64,000 bases of DNA, from the NCBI GenBank assembly GCA_028532985.1, contig JANCIK010000006.1, forward strand, positions 2,976,001 to 3,040,000. Reading direction: 5' to 3'. This stretch comes from Stropharia rugosoannulata (lineage: Eukaryota; Basidiomycota; Agaricomycetes; Agaricales; Strophariaceae). Both the position numbers and the translations under genes were made by a program. Position 1 is the stretch's first letter; each line of letters opens with the position of its first letter. Positions 23,901 to 35,539 of the stretch are shown one piece after another. The notes beneath the pieces are model-generated. The model ran no database searches. It was not told where the DNA came from and worked only from the letters and a program-made list of their open reading frames with translations.

Positions 23901-24750
23901 GAGGGAATAGGAAAGGGAAATGAATCTTGCAAACTAAGCCAGCCAAAAACTAATCATACGATTCCATTTACTGCGATGTTAACATAGATTTTATCCCCAT
24001 TAAGAAACATTATGTATATCATTAACCGGCCCGTCCTGATCCGTTAATGCTTTCTTGGCCTTTTTGGGCGGCAGCTTGCAGCCGGCATGCTTTCAGCTCC
24101 GCCAAACGCAATCCAAACGACGCAAGAACATGAAGGAGCCTGGAAGGAGTGCATGGATGGGTGCAGCTGTGGTACACTGTAAATAAACGAATTATAGCCA
24201 GTAGAGCGCCGGTTATCCATGATCAATCACTTAACAATGTTCAAATAAGGCATTATGACTCAGGTATCTACCGCAGCCTGACTGTAGAGTATTACTATCT
24301 CTACTACTTGTGATCTTAGCAATCGGAAATTGGACATGTATGAATAGTTGTTTTCAAAGTATGTCAATATATAAGTAAATCATTAAAAAGAGCGCTATCA
24401 AGATAATCATAGGTCCACAGCCTGAGGTCCTCCTTTGTATAGAGTACCGTCCGCATGGCCCACGAGCTATGCCCCCGGGCGAGCCTGCAGGAAATTGAGG
24501 CAAAGAGTGTCCGAGTCTTGTCATCGAGATATGTATGGAGGGATAAATAATTATTGAATGCTGCCATCGTGAGTAGATCGTGAAGCCTGAAGTCATGCTT
24601 ATTTGAAAATTGATCCTTTCAGAACATCCATCATGCCCAGCTGAGAAAATAGATGAGTAGCTCTTTGGGCTCATCAGAAAAGTCTAGGGACAGGTTTAAG
24701 AGTCCTTACGTTTGAAAGGCTCAATTCAGACTTAGCCTCAGGCCACGCCA
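23901..24750. other. intergenic; one minus-strand ORF of uncertain status
   Basis: On the minus strand at 24354-24674, an alternative frame reads LLTMAAFNNYLSLHTYLDDK and ends LWTYDYLDSALFNDLLIY. Its composition is protein-like, so it may be a gene remnant or the 3' end of a decayed longer version of the neighbouring paralog A. I do not recognise it. The rest of the stretch, including the ERG7 upstream region, shows nothing. Confidence 0.3.
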
Positions 24751-24755
24751 TGCTG

Positions 24756-24863
24756 CAGTAGCACTCAGTAGGCTGCAGACAACCGCGCAGGTACCCTCCG
24801 TGAACATTTGAACAGTGGACGGTAGCTGCGCGGCCGTCAGCAGCCTACTGAGTGCTGCTGCCA
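24756..24863. repeat. imperfect inverted repeat, about 50-bp arms
   Basis: The left arm (about 24756-24806) and right arm (about 24809-24863) are near-complements. Both carry GCACTCAGTAGGCTGC followed by a GC-rich CCGCGCAG block and TGAACA at the tip, with a 2-base loop. Mismatches and small indels are scattered. A transcript would fold into a long hairpin. Confidence 0.8.
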
Positions 24864-24874
24864 TATCTCTTAAG

Positions 24875-24934
24875 ATTTCATGGTAATCAATGAAATTTAC
24901 TTCGCAAAGTAAATTTCATTGATTACCATGAAAT
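24875..24934. repeat. perfect 28-bp hairpin with 4-base loop
   Basis: Bases 24875-24902 (starting ATTTCATGGTAATC) are exactly complementary to 24907-24934, separated by CGCA. It is AT-rich, in contrast to the GC-rich hairpin immediately to its left. The stop codon of paralog A's proposed last exon (24897-24899, minus) falls inside the arm. Confidence 0.95.
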
Positions 24935-25726
24935 TTTGAAAGATAGGGCACGATGTATGTTGAAATAAAATACCCAGAACAGCAGTGAAGCATTTCCATC
25001 TCCACACCAAGGTACTGTCCTGTGCAGTATCAGAATATAAAGAAGAGAAGTCTTATCGTGGTACTCACTGGATGCTCCTTGGTTATGTGATTGTGTACAT
25101 GCTGGATAGTAAATTGACCACCGTAAACGGACACATTACTGGCGTTTTTAAACATATCCGAGCCTGAAAGTTAGTGTTGATTGATGGTCATTGATTTATG
25201 TCCTTCGTAGTAGTATCAAAATAAAACATACTTAGTGATTTATCATTGTTATCGCCCACAACACTGTCAACTATAGCCTGTAAAGTGACCTAAGATTAAG
25301 AAACCTATTATGACATTCATTGTTAAATGATCATACCAGGATTTTGTCTGTGCATTGTGATACCTGATCTGCAAAGTCTACATCTTCATTTGCGTTCAAT
25401 AAGATGCTGGAACATATTAGATGTTGGTGGGTGTCATATAGAGATGACATGAGGGAGACATACAAGTGATAATTCTGCAACGAAGAGGTCAAAGTAGCAA
25501 TGTCGGAGATATGGAGCAAGTCAAGAGCGTTCCACAGTCGGCTTGACACCCGCTTGAGACGTGAATAAGGTTCCTGCTCACGTAGAGCGTCCATAATAAG
25601 CTGCTCTGAGACATATATTTCGTAGAGCAGCTTGAGCATGGCGGCATGTTTGGATGCGGGGTGGTTTAGATTGGGGGGATCTTCAATTGCTGCTGCCCTC
25701 TCCCGCTTCTTGCTGGAGGCCATCAT
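24897..25726 (-). CDS. paralog A of a small 'GGxF-motif' family, 198 aa, five exons
   Basis: The exons are 25726-25464, 25406-25337, 25277-25232, 25163-25069 and 25019-24897. The first domain (residues 1-120) is helical and charged, with a KKRER start, LREQEPYSRL, LWNALDLL and LTSSLQNYHF, then NANEDVDFADQVSQCTDKIL. Exon 4 encodes MFKNASNVSVYGGQF. This resembles the 'GGxF' strand block that, from memory, precedes NACHT or kinase domains in many Agaricomycete NLR-like proteins. No NTPase follows here. The fifth exon ends inside the 24875-24934 hairpin, so the original 3' end is probably lost or moved. The gene at 46442-47216 is its paralog, with the same exon phases and an equal 70-nt exon 2. 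Function unknown. Confidence 0.65.
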
Positions 25727-27005
25727 TTACTGAGGGATGTTGGTGTATGGATGGCGGATGGTGATGCTGTACTACCCGTTCGCTTGCTTATCTATCGCGA
25801 TGGAGGGAAGGCATGCTGCAGACCTGATGCACAGCATACTATTAACACGGTGTATTCCTGATGATGGCAGACTCCTTGCCCAACGAGTAAGGGAAGCGTG
25901 AGAACTGGTGCTTGATAATTCCCACACTAGCATCACACCAGTGCCTTGCTGGCAGTGAGAATGGAATGCCGTTGTTTTCTAAGTTTAATGTGGCCAATCT
26001 TGTCTGACTTAAGGCTCAAAGATAGTGATAGGTGGAATTTAGAAGGCCATTACTAGGCTATGTATGAGAGGCCGATATTTGAGCGGGCGGTTCCAACCAC
26101 TAGTAAGAGTGAGCGTTGTTCCCAAAAGCTTTGCCCTCAATTGAAACACTCCAGACTTTGATACAGAGCATAGTCCTCAAAATTTCCAATGTGGGCAAGA
26201 TGTCGTAGTAAGTGTATAGTACGAGAGCTCTACTAGCTCTATGAATAGCAATATGGCAAGTACAGGTCTACTCGTTTTCTGTAGATCATCTCATCGCAAA
26301 GCTAATATGCAACGTCACTGGTACGGTATCATGACTCGGAGATGTCATATCTCCTTTTTTTAAATCTAATAAATACATACCACATACTAACTGATCCGCC
26401 CCAAGTAAAGTCATCCCTAATATGCTCTCTGAGACTGCTTTTTGAGACTGCAACAAGCTTGCATAAACAGGAGTGCCAAGATTTATGGTCAGGTTATTCA
26501 CTTCATTGAATCAAATTCCAGAGAATGCTTCAGAATCTAACGGTGTCTAAAGTAGATCAGTTCTGATTGAGATATTACAGCCTTTCGACATCTCTCTTGC
26601 GGTGCCACAAGAAGCTCAATACACAATTTCGAGTCTGTTCCGAAGAGTGCGCCAATTTAAATTTTACTACATAAATCCACGGGGATGATATTGTTTTTTT
26701 AAATATCTTTTTACTACACATATGAATGAGGGCAGTAAGTATACAGGGCAGTCAGACGCACCAAGGCGGTATGTACACTATTCAGACAATCTACTAAAAA
26801 TACACTGGATAGGTGAGTCGGTACTAAAGCTACAGGAGAGGAGAGAGATAGGCTATCGATACAGAATCTGGTAGGCGAGCAGGTAGTGCGAAGACCTCAG
26901 GTCCCGTACGACCTCAGAGGGGGGGTATCCAATGGGCAGCATTACAAATACAACATCTGGCCGCATGGCAGTGTGCACTGGCGGTGGAAAGAAATGGGCA
27001 CTAGC
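25727..27005. other. intergenic, upstream region of paralog A plus unassigned DNA
   Basis: Bases 25896-25923, read on the minus strand, match the region before paralog B (46163-46190) at most positions: GGGAAYTATCAAGCACC, then a TTCTCRCGC block. Looser similarity extends further upstream. Short ORFs at 26286-26501 and elsewhere have no support. Confidence 0.45.
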
Positions 27006-27394
27006 TCAGTGGCGCGCGAGCCATGCAGACCACAGGCTCTCGTGGCGCTTCTGGTGGCGTGAGTTGTGCGCGACGTACTCGGCGTATGCAGACTGAGGGA
27101 GCTCGAGCATGCCCTGGGCGAGCATACGCGGGTCCGTGGGCGTAGGGAGTAGCGCGAGCAAGTCGGTCGGCGCGATGCGCGCGCATGGCACGTCGCTTGC
27201 GAGGAATACGCCCTCCCCGAATGGCGTGTAAGTGTGAACGTCGAGGTACTTTTCGCGCTTAGCATGGGTGCGTGTGGCTGTAGATTTTTTGTCAGCACTG
27301 GCGGTGAGTTATTAGGAAGGAGATAGCTACCTTGCACGACCATGACGCGGTTCTTGACCACTGCTACGGCGAGGTTTCCGTCGGCGAAGACCAT
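27006..27394 (-). CDS. hypothetical protein, 111 aa, two exons
   Basis: Exon 1 (27394-27331) encodes MVFADGNLAVAVVKNRVMVV. A 53-nt intron follows, and exon 2 (27277-27006) carries the rest, ending SLWSAWLARH. I do not recognise the family. The N-terminal strand pattern ('DGNLAVAVVKNRVMVVQATRTH') looks like a folded beta structure. The C-terminal half is helical and proline-broken (LLALLPTPTDPRML). GC content at third positions is high, as in neighbouring genes, which supports coding. A large overlapping minus-strand frame running up to 27562 is serine- and arginine-rich and is a shadow. No signal peptide or membrane helix is seen. Confidence 0.62.
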
Positions 27395-28866
27395 GATGGA
27401 TATGTGTCTAGAAGTGTTGTGGGGTTTTGTGGTTTGCGGATGAGGGTAAAAGCTTGAAGGTCTAGTGGAAGGAATGACACTGAAGACCAGATGGAAAGTC
27501 GAGAAGTAGTCTCGGAACTTGGAAGGGTGCACAGAAGATGTGAGTGCTATGAGTTTGTACACTGCTGTCTGCTCTGTTTATATGCCTCTGGTGGCATTGT
27601 TCCTGAAGATAGTTCCGTTCGGGCAGGAAGCCTGAAGACGGGGAAAGGAGGACTAAGTGAGAACAAATGATGATATTGAATGGTACTATGCGCGGCGCCC
27701 AAGAAGCGAGCGGACGAACAAACCCCATCGCCAAATGCGGATCAAGGGACACCACGTTGCCTGCCCACAAGCACCTCTCCTTTTATGGCAATTATCTGCT
27801 TTCAGCCCTATCTCGACCTCCGTTTGTCTGCCCCAGCTGCCTTGTCCTGGATTTCTTTGAGGATTTCAAATCTCCCTGAGCAGAGGCATAACGTGGGGTG
27901 CCGTGGGTGGATGTCATATAGGCTCGAGCACTTTCCACACTAACTTTCCTTATTTTTGTCGCGCTATTGTCATTGAACAATAAGTCTCTACTTAATGGCG
28001 CGATGAACAATTGAGACCTCGACTACCTCGATGGAAGTGATGTAAGACGATATAGACTATATTGAAGTCAATGTTCATCTCAGTAAGCGCCATGCCATGT
28101 TATCGGTTCACCATAATGGAATCAGTACATTGTCTTTTGATCTAATTTTAGCCATATGTGGGAGACCGTAATTTGTTCAGAACGCAAAAGTCTCGGGTAG
28201 ATCTTATTGATCTAAATGGCTAACCTTAGGCCTTGTAATCAAACGAATAATGTAATGGACTACAGCGGTAACTTGTTTGTATATACCGTATTCTTCACTT
28301 CGCCAATGTTCTGAATCGCCTGACATATTCTCCGGTTGGACTCTATTATCTACAGGACCTGGGCAGTTATTTGAAACTAGCTTCCCCATATACATTTACT
28401 TGTACACGCCAGCCTCGTAGAAATCCCCTGACATACGTAATGCTTGTAAATTTGACTTGTATTTGAGAAGGGGTGAGTCACGAAACGATGTATAATGTCG
28501 CATTTGTTTTGAGAGGCGAAATGTTTTTCTGAAGTCCAGGAACTTCTTATGGAACACAGCAATCAACAGAGCATCCATTCTCCGACTGCGAACTTCACCA
28601 CGTTCACCGCATTTAGTCCTGGATTCTGCCCGCAAAAGAAGTTTTTACGGGCACCGCCAGAGCAGTACATGCTCAGGATTTGTTATTTGAACGAAGACAT
28701 GTTGAGACTCCAATTCCGCATACTGAGAGTATGGCCAATAGTCTCCTGACTGAGCGGCAGCGACAAGCAGCATCAGGCCTTTCTATCCGCTATCATGACC
28801 AAAATGATTAAACAACAGAACGTCATCCGTCAATAAATATACAAGGCAATACAATACATATGGATT
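27395..28866. other. intergenic, no gene recognised
   Basis: Several small ORFs lie on both strands between 27460 and 28750, with no motifs or reasonable splicing partners. The part next to 27395 is the likely promoter of the hypothetical gene on the left. Confidence 0.4.
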
Positions 28867-30507
28867 TCACAATAAAGCAGGCGTCATCTCGATGATAGCA
28901 TGCGGACCCTTGTAGGAGTAGTCCGCCTTCGAGACGTAATTTTTGCCATTCGCGTCTGCGAAAACGATCTACAACTCTCGGTGAGTACACAGGACATTCA
29001 AATGAGTCGGTAACATACCTTGGCTGCTATACTGGATCCCAAGAAGGCCGTGTAGCCGTTGCCAGTCTCGCGGTATTCCGCGTAGTACTCGGGCACTGAG
29101 AGGACGCGAATCAATCTTGGCTGCAGCTCTGTGATCAGATCAGGGTTTGCAATGAATGGTGCGAGCCGCGACTGCAGGGCTACACCGATACCTGCGAGAC
29201 TGTGAGACGGAAAAAGCAACTCGGAGCGAAAAGAAACAGACCCTTGACGTTTTTCGTAATGTCCCCAGTGACAACCAAGCCTTGCCAGATATACTGGCGC
29301 TGGTCGACCTCAGTTTGCGAGACGACATGACCCACGACTTCCTGGATAGGCAGCGGGCCCTCTGTATCCGGGTTCAGCGCGCCCGTGCCAGGCAGGCCAA
29401 GGAGCAGTGACGGGTCAAACAGCGGCTCGCAGAAGCGGTGGCGCTCTTTGCCAATGGTGAGTGAGTGCTCGCGGAACTGGACCGTGATGAGGTCGAGCGC
29501 CTCAATTTCCCTTGCGCGCGCCTGCTCCGCTACGGTCGCCTTCGTGTTCAGCTTCTTCTTCATCCCGCTCTCGATTACAGCACGCTCCTTGCCAGCCACG
29601 ACGATCGCTGCGATGTCCGTCACGCCCTCATCCTCAATCACAGCGGTCTCGCCATCCGACGGCACGCGGACGTGTCCCTCCTCCACGAGCTGCTTCACGA
29701 GTTCGAGCAGTGTCGCATGCAGCGTGGCCGAGTCGAGGGGATTCTCAGGCGGCGAGAGCGTGTTGACGACCGACTGGTTGGCGCGCAGGAGGTGAGCGAG
29801 GTAGTTCTGGCAATGGCGCGCCCCGAGCGCGACCTGCGTGCGCTGTGGGTGGAGGACGAAGGCTTCATAGATGGGCGTGATGTCCGTGACCTCGTCGCCG
29901 ATGTCGACGATGACGCCGCTGAGGCTGTTCACGGCGTACAGCTGCGCCATGGGCCGCTCGAGGATCGCAAAGCCGGCGACGTTGAACCGCTCGAAGAAGA
30001 CCTGGCATATGCGCTCGTACGTGTCGCGCGCCAGGCCCGGGGTGATCGAGAACAGGATGGGCGACTCGTTCTGCACGCGCCGACGCTGCAGCTGGTTGAA
30101 GAGGATATACTTCCTGCACTAGATCAGCAAGGGCGGATAGCGAGCAACCGGGGATGCACGCACCAGATAGCCTCTGCCTGTGTCCAGTCGCTGATGTCTC
30201 CGTCAGCGAACGGCCATGAGATGATGAGGTCCTGTCCGCTCGCAATGGCCTCGTCCAGCTGCGTACCGACGAGGTAGTCTTTCACCGCCGCCTGTGGCAC
30301 CGCAGTCTGCGGGAATTGGGACGGTGCGCGGCTCGTCGATGCGGCTGGTTCGTCGTTTGCACTGTCCTGTAGCGCGCCCCGACGTAGACCTACGCGAGCG
30401 GGAATTTCGACAGTGGGAGTTTTGAGGAGCTCGTGAAGGCCCAGGCCGGCGCGCACGACGGTACGGCCGACCTCTAGGATGATAACATTGGAGTCGCGAA
30501 TGGACAT
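28867..30507 (-). CDS. actin-related protein, Arp9-like
   Basis: The protein starts MSIRDSNVIILEVGRTVVRA at 30507 (an in-frame ATG at 30531 would add 8 residues). Actin-fold segments are visible: an N-terminal phosphate-1-like strand (VIILEVGRTVVRAGLG), LIISWPFADGDISDWTQAEA, PILFSITPGLARDTYERICQ, then VIVDIGDEVTDITPIYEAF as phosphate-2, and a C-terminal GYTAFLGSSIAAK in place of actin's WIGGSILASL. The long linker of about 90 residues, and divergence in the ATP-site loops, match the nuclear Arp9 class. In yeast and fission yeast these form a non-ATPase Arp module in SWI/SNF and RSC remodelers. Introns separate exons at about 30165/30116 and again near 29240/29190. Arp10 or another divergent ARP is possible. 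Confidence 0.72.
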
Positions 30508-30897
30508 ATGACCGTCAATGCCAACCTGCACGCTCTGTACATTTGCACGGCCCGCTCAACGCGCGTACACAAACAAAAACAACCTCCACTTGACCTCCAC
30601 ATGCTTCATACATAGGCGGTGTGACTGGCAATTCGCAAAATTTATCATGTCATCATCGCATTTATGCACTTGCAGCTGACTAGCGACGCAGATGATACAA
30701 GGAGTAAGTACACTACACTAAAAAATTAACTAAATACCGCACATCATTACACGACTAAAAGTACATATAAAAAAACAAAGCTTTAATAATTACACAAAAC
30801 AAGAAGTCCAGCGTCTGCTTCTCTCATTAGTCCACTCGGTGTCCACGAAGCGTCCGTAACCAGAAACGAACCGCGAAATGTTTGGTAGTGCAACCAA
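30508..30897. other. intergenic, nothing seen
   Basis: This is the probable 5' region of the Arp9-like gene, plus the AT-rich 3' flank of the protease gene. No feature is visible. Confidence 0.4.
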
Positions 30898-33066
30898 CTA
30901 TTGCCACGTCCATACGCTGGAAAGCAGCGCAGACAAGAAGTGCACCGCGCCCAGCGCTGCAATTAAATTTCCAACACTCCCCATCGTACCCATACGCGCG
31001 GCACTGTTTCCGCTGCGCCGCGCGGTGCCCGTCGCAGACACGGTTGCGACGGAGCCAATGGTGGGAGTTGGTACAGGCATGTTCGATCCATCGTAGGAGA
31101 GAGCGGTGGAGGACAGTTCAGCAAAGCCGATGGAAAGCGGGGAGTAACGGAATACAGAGTACACGTTTTTCTGTTACGAGACAAACGAAATGTTAGTTCG
31201 AGTGGAATAACGAACAAGAAGTCTATCAAGATGCACAAGGGAAGAAACACACCAGGAAAGTGTCGCCGACAATCCAGGGCGGCGCAGATGAGCCTGTGGC
31301 GAGCTCGAAAAATGCACCGAGACATGTCGAGCGCGTAAGGCGTGTAAGGCGGAAGTCGGCGGGGCTCACCGACCATTTGCGGCCGCCGAAGGACAGCGTC
31401 ACATTTACAGTCGTATCACAAGCTGGAATAATTTTTTGTAAGGCTACTGGCCCCATTCAAAGAAGGAGGAGCTAAATGAACACGCACGATACGTATAATA
31501 ATTTTGGAAGTTGCCCGAGCCGGCCTGCGAGCCCGGGATCTGAGCAAAAATCTCCGCGATGTACTGACTAGGCCCGCCAATGAGTGTTGTGCCAGTGTCG
31601 ATGGCTGCAAATGCGCCCTGTCCCTGCGGCAGTGTGATACTGTTTCCCTGCACCGTAAGCTCTGCATGCGGATGCAATGAATATTACGATGTCAGGAAGC
31701 ATTGGACAAGGTGCAATGGGTAGAGGAGTAACTCGTACGTCAGACAACTCGTCAAGCCTCATGTAAACATTTACTTACCGTTAAGTTGCAATATCCAGTA
31801 CGTAGGAGATTGCGCAGGCATATTGACGTAGTCTATGTCACCGGTGTAGAGGCTTGAGTTGGTAAAACCTGTAAGTGATACATCGTAAGCATTGAGCTCG
31901 CGAAGCCACGAAGACACCATTAGAAATGATGCATGCTATTTCTTAAACAGGATTGCAAGCAAACAAGTCCTGCATATAATAATAGCAGACCCATTGACCG
32001 GACTGAGAATGTACGACGAATCGGCAGTTAAGACCAGTCGAAGGAATGAGGGTAACCGTATAGGCCGATAAAGCATATGTCCAGAATGAACAGTCAAGGA
32101 CGATGACAAGAGCATTGGTACCATAGGCCGGCCAAAACGCGAGAAAAAAGGAATAAGACATACCCATGGTGAAAGACCCTCCATATTCTTCTGTCTGTAC
32201 GTTGGTGGCGTTCAGGAATCTAGTAAGCTCGAACGCCATCAAAGGTTCGTCCCATGCGTTGTTTGTAACAAGCGTCTGCCACATCGGCATCGCCTTGCTA
32301 CTTGCGATGCTCTGGAACGCGAGCCCAAGCAGGCCGGACACAGGCGCGTTGAGAAGGCCTTCCGAGACAGCGTCGCACACAGCGAAAATCTGGTTTTGCA
32401 CAGAGAAGCCGGCCATCTGGACTACGTCAGAGCCAAGCGCACCAGCAGCCTCGCCGGAGCCATACGTTATAGCAAACGGCGTGCTTTCGTTGGTAAATGA
32501 CGATGAGGACGAAGGGTTGAACGTGGGCACGCCCTGACACCCCGTAGTGCATGCTGAGTCTGCGAGCCAGAGGTCCGACGAACCAGTGTCGAGAATTACA
32601 TTGAACGCCTGAGGCGGACTACCGACGGCGATGGAGCCGAAGTAGCTAGTGCGAAAGTAAGCAAGAGGGCGTACGAACACAGAGACAAAGAGTCAAGACG
32701 CACCTCGAGTCCCCGTTCTGGTTCGTCAATCTGCAGTAAGACTATCACGTCAGCGCTCTAAAATTACGAATCTGCGGTGGCGCACACGCACAGGTTAGTT
32801 CCCGTCGCTCGTCGTGCCTTCTGTTCATGGTTCGGGTTTCCGTACTTCGCCTCGAGGCTCTCGCGGTGATTCTTCGCCCATATTCCCCACTGTTCGACGG
32901 TGCGCGTGACCGGTGCACGTTTTCTCAGTGGAACAGATATACCGGCGGGATTCGACGAAATGTCCGCCTGGGGAACCGCGCCGGCTTGTAGAACGAGCGC
33001 TAGTGCTAGCACAAGGGCCGAGAAGGCAGAACCGGGCGAGGAGACGGCAGGAAGCGGGGAAGGCAT
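30898..33066 (-). CDS. secreted pepsin-like aspartic protease (family A1), possibly GPI-anchored
   Basis: The product is an endopeptidase with two catalytic aspartates. The N-terminus has a signal peptide (ALVLALALVLQAGAVPQA). A propeptide of about 60 residues follows, then the mature bilobal domain: YFGSIAVGSPPQAFNVILDT with the first motif DTGSSDLWLAD, a flap-like ITYGSGEAAGALGSDVV, GLLGLAFQSIA, and the second motif AAIDTGTTLIGGPSQY. WIVGDTFLKNVYSVFRY is the usual closing block. After it comes a Ser/Thr/Gly tail and a hydrophobic end (LIAALGAVHFLSALLSSVWT), as in GPI-anchored or membrane-held yapsin-like enzymes. It is built from several exons. The C-terminal anchor is inferred from hydrophobicity only. 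Confidence 0.9.
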
Positions 33067-33769
33067 GGTGTTAATGTGTAAGCGAAGAAGGAAGACAAAG
33101 TGGGCAGCGGTGGGTAGAATGTGCTCGGCCTGCGAGAAAGGCGACAGCAGGGGACGAAGGGACAGAGGACAACAAGGGGGAGAGGGAGGTGTCTAAGCCG
33201 CTCGTGCGGGCTTACATATGGTCTTTATCGATCAGACTCCAGCTCCGGCTTCCGCACTCAGACGAGACATTCCGCGTCATTGGGCTTAGGCAGGCTTAGG
33301 CCGCGACTTGCTTGGGTCTGGTGCGCAGCTGCTGCGCTTTCCCTGATGCGTATGATGTTGCCACTTCCGCATGCGGTCATGTCCGAGCCTTATTTGTCCA
33401 TGTCGCCCGCACACTCTGTTGAGATGGCGAACGCTCACGCAGAGATACTTGATGTTCGTTGTGCAATGGGCAGGCGCTCATGGCGAGAACACCAGCGATT
33501 GTGGATTGCGCTGCCCAGAATGCGTCGTCACGAGTGACGCTTATGACGCTGACATCACCTAGCTTGGCTGATCCCACAAACACCACAGCACCCAAACTGA
33601 AGTTTTAAAGCTGTTATAGAAATGATAATAATACATATTAACTTACTTAAAGTCGATAACAATTATGTATTCTTCCATCCTTATACCCGGGTCTTGTGCT
33701 GCAGTCCCCACTGTCGATAGACATTTGCCCGCATAATCTTTGCAGTCCTTTCTCCGTCAGGTGTTTCAT
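33067..33769. other. intergenic between protease and GTPase genes
   Basis: Upstream region of the protease gene. ORFs at 33121-33537 (+) and 33377-33595 (-) overlap each other and have no motif. Nothing else is seen. Confidence 0.4.
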
Positions 33770-35268
33770 TTAAGTTGAGCAGCATCGCTGCGTAGCTCTT
33801 CTACTGTCCAGCCGTAGTGTGCCCGTGCCTCCAGCTCCGGCTCCCGAGGCCTCGCGGAAATGCATTTGCTTTGCCTCCATCCATTCATCGTATTCCCATT
33901 TCTGCACAACGCGTGCCGCAATGTATTCAAACACGTTGGTGACGCCTTCGCCCGTCTTCGCAGATGTAAAGAAGAGCCTTGGTCCCCGCTCGGGCGGGAG
34001 TGGCGGGCCTTTTCTGTCCACACCTGATGGCAGTGCGGACGGGGGCGAGGGGGATAAAGGCGAACTAGTTGAAACACTGCTGGTATCAAATACGTTGGTG
34101 AGAGCGGCGCGCTCGCGCGCAACAAGACTCGGCGTAATCGTTGGCGCGCTGCCTGAGCTCGTGCTCCCGGTTGATCGCATCGTCAGCGTCCGTGCGCGCG
34201 TCACCGGCGGAGGGCTCATGCTCTGCCTTCCAATACTCTCTGCCGTCCCTGAGAAAGCCAACACAGATGGGGAATTAAATGACGGCGCAGAGACCAACTC
34301 AGACACGGGTTCCGGTGATGCCCGTGCAGACTCGTAAACATCGAACACGGACGACGTCGGGGTGTGATACACCGTCAGGGTTGTGTGGGTTGTTGTCATC
34401 GTACCCGCGTAGAAGCGCGAAGACCCGCGCGACAGCGATCGCGCTTTGGCAAGATATTGTGAGGCTGAGTGTGCGGCTGGAGATGCGGATATTCCGCGTG
34501 GGGCGGGGATGGCAATGGAGGACGATGGGACTGGGGGTATGTCTGAGGGCTCAGCGGAATCGAGTAACTGAGGTATATCGTATGTTAGTTCAGGCGACCC
34601 GTCTGACACGCTCGGAGGCAGCACCACGATTTCTTCTTCTTCCGCAGGGCGCAAGGGCGGTGGCACCAATTCGTCCATAAAATCCAACGCCTCCGACTGC
34701 GATACGACGCCCTTTCCCTTTCCTCCGGCCTTCATCGTCTCCCTGTCAACATCAATCTTGTTTCCAACAACGACCACACAATACTCATGCATGTTCTCAT
34801 CTGCAAGAGGCGCTTTCGAGCAGAAATCGGCCCACCACTTTCTCAAAGACTGCATAGTTTCTGGTGAATTCACGTCGAACATGAGCAGCGCCGCATCGGC
34901 GCCGCGAAAAAAGGCCGTCGAGAGCGACGAGAAGCGCTCCTGCCCGGCCGTGTCCTGCCCATATTTCAGTGATCAGTTCCGGGTAACTTTGACTTTGTGT
35001 ATGCGCTTGGTAGACATACCCATATCTGGAGAGTGACGGATTCGTCCGGGTTCGTAGGGTGTGGTACATTTTTGCTAATAAAATCGGCGCCTATCGTCGC
35101 GCGATATCCCGAGGAGAAGTGGCCTTCAATATACTGAGGAAATGGCAAGGAAACGGATCGTGTAAGATTCACTGGGACGGCAGAGGAGCCAGACGGGCGC
35201 ACCTTTCCTCGCAAGCTCGTCTTGCCCACGCCGGAAGGCCCAATTACGACAAGTTTGACTGTAGGCAT
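33770..35268 (-). CDS. Rab7-like small GTPase with about 240-residue insert, about 454 aa
   Basis: The G motifs are G1 GPSGVGKTS, switch I YRATIGADF, G3 DTAGQERFSS, G4 NKID and G5 TSAK. YIEGHFSSGYRATIGADF and FFRGADAALLMFDVNSPETM are Rab7/Ypt7-like, which suggests late-endosome or vacuole traffic. The C-terminus ends RCCST, a possible geranylgeranylation site of CCxx type. Between NKID (about residue 121) and SAK (about residue 390) lie about 270 residues where Rab7 has about 30. The extra part is Ser/Pro/Thr-rich low complexity. The insert lies within one uninterrupted coding exon (34882 to 33770 is open in a single frame), so it is not a missed intron. The first two introns are at about 35205/35132 and 35018/34956. 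Confidence 0.85.
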
Positions 35269-35539
35269 GTCGTCCGTCGTTTACGTCGTCTGTGAGCGAG
35301 TTGCATGTGAGGGTGCATAGCAGAGCAGTGAAGCTGATTCACATCAACAGCTGAAAAGCGGACACAGCCACGCGTCCGGTTGATCCAACTTGTCTTTTCC
35401 GGCTCAGCCATGCTGTCTCTTACCGCTCTACCAACGCTGAGGCTCTCTTACTAAGACAACTCTAATCTCCTTACTTCATAATCTCGTCATACATACTCAG
35501 CGTATAAATAACATCTCACTCGAGATAACCAACTCACGG

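Noticed and set aside
24354..24674. A separate protein-coding gene
   Set aside because: No start, splice chain or family could be set; it may be a remnant and is mentioned only in the intergenic entry.
33121..33595. Overlapping ORFs on both strands upstream of the protease
   Set aside because: Neither has a domain; the region is best read as promoter.
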